Shown here: piece after piece, positions 57,601-64,000 of the stretch
Layout of the letters: the number at the start of each line of letters is the position of its first letter
How positions within the stretch are numbered: the stretch's first letter is position 1
From: Siphonodentalium dalli
Taxonomy: Eukaryota > Mollusca > Scaphopoda > Gadilida > Siphonodentaliidae
Assembly (NCBI GenBank): GCA_032622095.1
Contig: CP136063.1
Span: 8,535,814 to 8,599,813, forward strand
Direction of reading: 5' to 3'
DNA: 64,000 nucleotides
Position numbers and translations under genes: made by a program
Notes under the pieces: generated by a model
What the model was told of the DNA's origin: nothing
What the model saw: only the letters and a program-made list of their open reading frames with translations
Databases searched by the model: none

Positions 57601-60600
57601 AGCGTTCAGTGTTGATCTATATTCCTGGTATGATATGAATAAAGAGCGTTCAGTGTTGATCTATATTCCTGGTATGATATGAATAAAAAACGCTCAGTGT
57701 TGATCTATATTCCTGGTATGATATGAATAAAGAGCGTTCAGTGTTGATCTATATTCCTGGTATGATATGAATAAAAAACGCTCAGTGTTGATCTATATTC
57801 CTGGTATGATATGAATAAAGAGCGTTCAGTGTTGATCTATATTCCTGGTATGATATGAATAAAGAGCGTTCAGTGTTGATCTATATTCCTGGTATGATAT
57901 GAATAAAGAGCGTTCAGTGTTTATCCATATTCCTGGTATGATATGAATAAAGAGCGTTCAGTGTTGATATATATCCCTGGTATGATATGAATAAAGAACG
58001 CTCAGTGTTGATCTATATTCCTGGTATGATATGAATAAAGAGCGCCAAGTGTTGATCTATATCCCTGGTATGATATGAATAAAGAGCGCTCAGTGTTGAT
58101 CTATATTCCTGGTATGATTTGAATAAAGAGCGCTCAGTGTTGATCTATATTACTGGTATGATATGCATAAAGAGCGTTCAGTGTTTATCCATATTCCTGG
58201 TATGATATGAATAAAGAGGGCCCAGTGTTGATCTATATCCCTGGTATGATATGAATAAAGAGCGCTCAGTGTTGATCTATATCCCTGGTATGATATGAAT
58301 AAAGAACGCTCAGTGTTGATCTATATTCCTGGTATGATATGAATAAAGAGCGCCCAGTGTTGATCTATATTTCTGGTATGATATGAATAAAGAGCGTTCA
58401 GTGTTGATCTATATTCCTGGTATGATATGAATAAAGAGCGTTCAGTGTTGAACTATATTCCTTGTATGATATGAATAAAGAGCGTTCAGTGTTGATCTAT
58501 ATTCCTGGTATGATATGAATAAAGTGGGCCCAGTGTTGATCTATATCCCTGGTATGATATGAATAAAGAGCGCTCAGTGTTGATCTATATACCTGGTATG
58601 ATATGAATAAAGAGCGCTCAGTTTTGATCTATATTACTGGTATGATATGAATAAAGAGCGTTCAGTAATGATCTATATTCCTGGTGTGATATGAATAAAG
58701 AGCGTTCAGTGTTGATCTATATTCATGGTATGATATGAATAAAGAGCGCTCAGTGTTGATCTATATTCCTGGTATGATATGAATAAAGAGCGCTCAGTGT
58801 TGATCTATATCCCTGGTATGATATGACTAATGAGCGCTCAGTGTTGATCTATATCCCTGGTATGATATGACTAATGAGCGCTCAGTGTTGATCTATATCC
58901 CTGGTATGATATGAATAAAGAGCGTTCAGTGTTTATCTATATTCCTGGTATGATATGAATAAAGAGCGCTCAGTGTTTATCTATATTCCTGGTATGATAT
59001 GAATAAAGAGCGCTCAGTGTTGATCTATATTACTTGTATGATATGCATAAAGAGCGTTCAGTGTTGATCTATATTCCTGGTATGATATGATATGAATAAA
59101 TAGCGTTCAGTGTTGATCTATATTCCTGGTATGATATGAATAAAGATCGCCCAGTGTTGATCTATATTCCTGGTATGATATGAATAAAGAGCGTCCAGTG
59201 TTGATCTATATTCCTGGTATGATATGAATAAAGAGCGTTCAGTGTTGATCTATATTCCTGGTATGATATGAATAAAAAACGCTCAGTGTTGATCTATATT
59301 CCTGGTATGATATGAATAAAGAGCGTTCAGTGTTGATCTATATTCCTGGTATGATATGAATAAAAAACGCTCAGTGTTGATCTATATTCCTGGTATGATA
59401 TGAATAAAGAGCGTTCAGTGTTGATCTATATTCCTGGTATGATATGAATAAAGAGCGTTCAGTGTTGATCTATATTCCTGGTATGATATGAATAAAGAGC
59501 GTTCAGTGTTTATCCATATTCCTGGTACGATATGAATAAAGAGCGTTCAGTGTTGATCTATATTCTTGGTATGATATGAATAAAGAGGGCCCAGTGTTGA
59601 TCTATATCCCTGGTATGATATGAATAAAGAGCGCTCAGTGTTGATCTATATTCCTGGTATGATATGAATAAAGAGCGCTCAGTGTTGATCTATATTACTG
59701 GTATGATATGCATAAAGAGCGTTCAGTGTTTATCTATATTCCTGGTATGATATGAATAAAGAGGGCCCAGTGTTGATCTATATCCCTGGTATGATATGAA
59801 TAAAGAGCGCTCAGTGTTGATCTATATCCCTGGTATGATATGAATAAAGAACGATCAGTGTTGATCTATATTCCTGGTATGATATGAATAAAGAGCGTTC
59901 AGTGTTGAACTATATTCCTGGTATGATATGAATAAAGAGCGTTCAGTGTTGATCTATATTCCTGGTATGATATGAATAAAGTGGGCCCAGTGTTTATCTA
60001 TATCCCTGGTATGATATGAATAAAGAGCGCTCAGTGTTGATCTATATACCTGGTATGATATGAATAAAGAGCGCTCAGTTTTGATCTATATTACTGGTAT
60101 GATATGAATAAAGAGCGTTCAGTAATGATCTATATTCCTGGTGTGATATGAATAAAGAGCGTTCAGTGTTGATTTATATTCATGGTATGATGTGAATAAA
60201 GAGCGCTCAGTGTTGATCTATATTCCTGGTATGATATGAATAAAGAGCGCTCAGTGTTGATCTATATCCCTGGTATGATATGACTAATGAGCGCTCAGTG
60301 TTGATCTATATCCCTGGTATGATATGACTAATGAGCGCTCAGTGTTGATCTATATCCCTGGTATGATATGAATAAAGAGCGTTCAGTGTTTATCTATATT
60401 CCTGGTGTGATATGAATAAAGAGCGCCCAGTGTTGATTTATATTCCTGGTATGATATGAATAAAGAGCGCTCAGTGTTGATCTATATTCCTGGTATAATA
60501 TGAATAAAGAGCGCTCAGTGTTGATCTATATTCCTGGTATGATATGAATACAGAGCGCTCATTGTTGATTTATATTCCTGGTATGATATGAATAAAGAGG

Positions 60601-61208
60601 GCCCAGTGTTGATCTATATTACTGGTATGATATGAATAAAGAGCGCTCAGTGTTCCTCTATATTCCTGGTATGATATGAATAAAGAGCGTTCAGTGTTGA
60701 TATATATTCCTAGTATGATATGAATAACGAGCGTTCAGTGTTGATCTATATTCCTGGTATGATATGAATAAAGAGCGTTCAGTGTTGATCTATATTCCTG
60801 GTATGATATGAATACAGAGCGTTCAGTGTTGATCTATATTCCTGGTATGATATGAATAAAGAGCGCTCATTGTTGATCTATATTCCTGGTATGATATGAA
60901 TAAAGAGCGTTCAGTGTTGATATATATTCCTGGTATGATATGAATAAAGAGCGTTAAGTGTTGATCTATATTCCTGGTATGATATGAATAAAGAGCGCTC
61001 AGTGTTGATCTATATTCCTGGTATGATATGAATAAAGAGCGCTCAGTGTTGATCTATATTACTTGTATGATATGCATAAAGAGCGTTCAGTGTTGATCTA
61101 TATTCCTGGTATGATATGATATGAATAAATAGCATTCAGTGTTGATCTATATTCCTGGTATGATATGAATAAAGATCGCCCAGTGTTGATCTATATTCCT
61201 GGTATGAT
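54690..61208 (+). repeat. 44-bp minisatellite, about 148 copies
   Basis: Unit GAGCGCTCAGTGTTGATCTA + TATTCCTGGTATGATATG + AATAAA (44 bp). Variation is concentrated in the GAGCGCTC block (GCGTTC, GCGCCC, GGGCCC, AAACGCTC) and in TTCC/TCCC/TACT. Marked units recur in blocks: GCGCCAAGTG at 55,886 and 58,042 (2,156 bp, 49 units); CAGTAATGATC at 56,991, 58,663 and 60,120 (38 units, then 33 units plus 5 bp); the 5-bp-longer unit TGATATGATATGAATAAATA near 55,340, 59,085 and 61,115. The array therefore grew by multi-kilobase segmental duplications. No coding potential. Confidence 0.95.
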
Positions 61209-62330
61209 AACGAACCAAAGACGCTTTTGGATAGCACGAATGTCGCACAGTAGATCGGTGGGCCTAAATCATTATTGTCGTAAAACTTGAAACTATAGAT
61301 ATATTACTGTAGTCTATAGGCAATAATAATATATAATGATTATATGTAAGATGATATTTATATATGTATTTTATCTTGGATTACGCTAGAATATGGTCAT
61401 AACCAATAAATAATTTGAATTTGTATATTGTCGTAATCGGTTGTCATGACCAACACAAATCAGTCGATGATTGTTTACAAATTAAAAAAACATTTTCCCA
61501 GAAAACTAATACCAGTCGCATCAATGCCCATGTAGAGAATATCTTCAATTTTCTATCGGTATTTTAGATAGATTCGTGCAATATTCATAAGTTTAAAGCA
61601 GAGTAACCCGGGCCAGGCTATTAACTTGTTTCGATCATCGACGAATATTGTATAGATCGATGTTTCGATTCAGTCAATCAGTGCTCGTCGATAAAATCTA
61701 AAAATAAATCCGATAAATAAAATTTGATGATAACATATAGTTCCAAACGCATTGACAATTTAAACCCATAATATTCTGCAATTGTATGAAACAAACTACT
61801 TATTTAATTGTATTGAGGTTTACTAATGTTATAAAATGTTGTATTTCTAACAGCAACGGACGAAGAGATGTGAGTTTGTGCTATAAATTAATACGCAATC
61901 ACAATTCACAAATAGTCCCGCCGCAGAAATAATTCGTGAACACGAGGTGCAATTTATGTGAATATCGGCATAAACCGAGCACAACAACCGACTGTGACTA
62001 GCAGGTAAGCTACGTCAGTATGTTTGCATATTTGTGAACTCCATCTGTCCATAATTTCTAAGCATAGATACTTTCAACGTGATGACAATTTTGCAAATGA
62101 AAACAACAGAAAACTTGGAAAATTCAATGCACCATCAAAACATCAACCATGGACATGGTAGGCCTATTGAGTATTGTCAATGTCATTATGTTCAAAGTTC
62201 TACATGGTGATATTCAATCAGCAACCATTGATTAGATGCCAACAACAATCAATGAATCATTGCACTAAGTGAACGTTACATTAACTTGCTTAAGTGTACA
62301 TTCAGAGTTTCAGACAACCACGATGCAATA
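61209..62330. other. Spacer without recognised gene
   Basis: AT-rich unique-looking sequence. No domain-bearing frame, RNA gene or repeat recognised. Confidence 0.4.
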
Positions 62331-63570
62331 GTAAGTGGACAGATTTCCGTCGTAGGAAGTAACTGGTAGCTGGACTGCGCATGTCCACGTCCAAATCGTA
62401 GGGCATAAAATAATATCAAGCTCTTGATTTTAGATGCTAAACCGTGGCATTCTTGGTTATCACCACTTGCGGCTTAATCGCAGTCGTGTGTACATAAAAA
62501 TCGAAGCTTGCAATGATAGCAGGCCAGTAGTCAATCACATGCTTTAGGAACAATCTCTGATATCATAATGTATGCAACATCGCAAGCGTCCGAACAAACT
62601 ATCGACGATCATGTCGGGCTTGGTTCCTCTACTTACTAGTACGATTGAATCATGGTCGTCTGAATGTACACTACTTAAGGCAACCATGCATGATTCAATT
62701 GTAAGTGCCACCACACATGCTGCGATTAAAATCGTAAGTGGGGAAAATCGCAGGAGGAAGCATCCAATGCGCATGCCCACGACAATATCGTAGCCAAATC
62801 GTAGCGATCAAGCACTGTTTGATTTTACCAGGAAAATCGTGGCGTGACCTTGGCAACGCACGCGATCGTAGCTGTCACATGACCACTGTCGCACTGGTCA
62901 TGTTGTAAATACCACGAAAATTAAACATTCAAAAATGGCGCAACGTTTACAAACTTCTTGCACTTACAAAAACGAGGCCACATTGGTGGAGATGTGGCAC
63001 GACAGGGAGTGCATGCCTATACCATATATCAGGCAAGGAGAAGAGGGCTGTCGCAATTGTTGAAATTCAATTGGGGCGGCTGAGCCTGTTGAGTTGACAG
63101 GTACAAAAATGTCAAAATAAAAACAATATTCAATTTCACTTGAACTTTCAACATCAAATTGTTAGTTTAGAAAATTTAGAAACATGCCATGCATATGTAT
63201 TTAGTTGCATAATGTGGAGAATGTGGTCTAACGTTTTGCTATCATGTGATCGATCACGTGGATAAAATCGTAGCTGTAAACATCGCAGCACCATAGCGTC
63301 TGCGGGCAAGCTACGATTTCTCCACCTACGATTTTCTCCACTGACGATTTTAATCGTAGCGTCTGCAGTGGCACTAAGTGGAAGAATTTCCATCGTAGGA
63401 AGTAACCAACTAACCATGCTAGATCACGTCAAATTCGCAAGTAAAAAATATCAATATCAAGCACTGACATTTGTTTTTAGATTCAAAATCGTGGCTTATG
63501 CTTGGATACTATACTTCCACTTGCAGTGTAATCACAGTTGTGTGTGTAGCGTTCACATTGTGAATCTGAA
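62331..63570 (+). repeat. Direct repeat pair flanking a MITE
   Basis: ~62,331-62,510 and ~63,378-63,560 share TAAGTGGA..GATTTCC.TCGT, AGGAAGTAAC, ATATCAAGC, ATCGTGGC/ACCGTGGC and AATCRCAGTYGTGTGT in order. Probably two decayed copies of one repeat, with a MITE between. Confidence 0.5.
62705..63374. mobile_element. PIF/Harbinger-like MITE (670 bp)
   Basis: ~50-bp terminal inverted repeats with shared GCGATTAAAATCGT/ACGATTAAAATCGT and GTGCCAC ends, flanked by TAA at 62702-62704 and 63375-63377. A 3-bp TWA duplication is the Harbinger hallmark. No transposase; frames inside are incidental. Confidence 0.7.
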
Positions 63571-63641
63571 TGTAGAAGGCCGATGACTTCTCTGCTCGAG
63601 AGGTCTAGATTTCTTGGTCACTGTAATTAGACACTTTGTAT

Positions 63642-63728
63642 GATCACCAAAGTTAGGCAATGTCAAGCCCGGTTAGTAGGCCCACATGCACTTGGATGGG
63701 TGACTGGCTTGGGAGTCTGGGTGTTGCC
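63642..63728 (+). ncRNA. 5S rRNA-derived sequence (pseudogene or SINE3 head)
   Basis: Matches the 3' two-thirds of 5S rRNA: GATCACCAAAGTTAGGCAAT (A-box region; canonical GATCACCGAAGTTAAGCAAC), GCCCGGTTAGTA, then CTTGGATGGGTGACTG (C box), GGCTTGGGAGTCTGGGTGTTG. A 12-nt insertion (GGCCCACATGCA) splits TAGTA from CTTGG, and the 5' third is not recognisable, so it is not a functional rRNA gene. Confidence 0.6.
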
Positions 63729-64000
63729 AAGTTTCGATCAAAGCGTGCTGACGCCATGTTGTAGCAATTAAGTGTCACAAGACAAAGCACATCAGGTTAC
63801 ATATTCATGTCAATCATTTATGTTGATAAACAATGACCACACACTCTCCTCACTGTGATTGGTTGAATCAAATTGTTGACACAGTAGTGCTGCCCGGAAA
63901 TACCTATTCAGTTTCAGCCAGTTTACAGAATTCAAAAAAGCTTGTACTAACCTAACTGCAAATTCAGATACCTGTACAGTAATCGTCTACTTATTGACTA
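63729..64000. other. Window end, nothing recognised
   Basis: Could be the body of a 5S-derived SINE, but no tail or target duplication is visible before the window ends. Confidence 0.3.

Noticed and set aside
54690-61208. Regular 44-bp repeats considered as a CRISPR array
   Set aside because: There are no variable spacers; the units are directly contiguous and the genome is eukaryotic, so this is a minisatellite.

Overview
The window looks like intergenic or heterochromatin-like DNA from a marine invertebrate, most likely a mollusc. The evidence is indirect: AT-rich DNA, canonical GT-AG introns in one transposase gene, tRNA-derived SINEs with a CAAT-type tail, and long arrays of ~155-163 bp units that end in a CA/ACGG microsatellite plus a terminal hairpin, the architecture of bivalve pearl-type (Helentron-associated) elements. 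I recognise no intact host protein-coding gene. Almost all recognisable coding sequence is broken mobile-element or endogenous-virus DNA.

Layout. 1-6,097: pearl-like satellite element 1, with a SINE inserted. 7,068-11,276 (+): a decayed multi-copy gene with a PIN/FEN1-like nuclease region and a cysteine-rich CXC-like tail. 12,090-12,575: a Helentron-like end. 15,634-18,595: satellite element 2. 19,288-20,981 (-): a second gene of the nuclease/CXC family. 20,982-30,655: a stack of nested insertions. A third satellite element is split by a ~9 kb palindromic element carrying the same gene family; inside that lie a TA-flanked MITE, a hAT-like element that itself holds two further MITEs, and a 1,966-bp terminal-inverted-repeat element carrying a LINE fragment. 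31,740-34,400: a duplicated repeat, a hairpin and a hAT MITE with a perfect 8-bp target duplication. 36,545-38,388: a promoter-like stretch and one exon-like frame of unknown identity. 39,866-41,391: a second hAT copy with an internally deleted LINE inside. 41,714-42,567: a long-TIR MITE. 43,551-45,559: remnant of a Polinton/adintovirus-like element (packaging ATPase, GGFLG-type core protein, an unnamed protein, integrase N-terminus). 46,537-46,694: a long palindrome. 47,188-48,959: a MULE-type transposon with spliced exons. 49,440-51,990: a very diverged ~190-bp tandem repeat. 53,436-54,690 (-): BEL/Pao gag-protease remnant abutting a 6.5-kb, 44-bp minisatellite (54,690-61,208). 62,705-63,374: Harbinger-like MITE. 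63,642-63,728: a 5S rRNA-derived segment.

The genes do not form a host pathway. The most notable system is the nuclease/CXC family, present three times in about 20 kb. One copy lies inside a structure with inverted ends, which suggests that this widespread but (to my knowledge) unclassified family is mobile. All functional statements rest on motif recognition by eye; no database search was possible.
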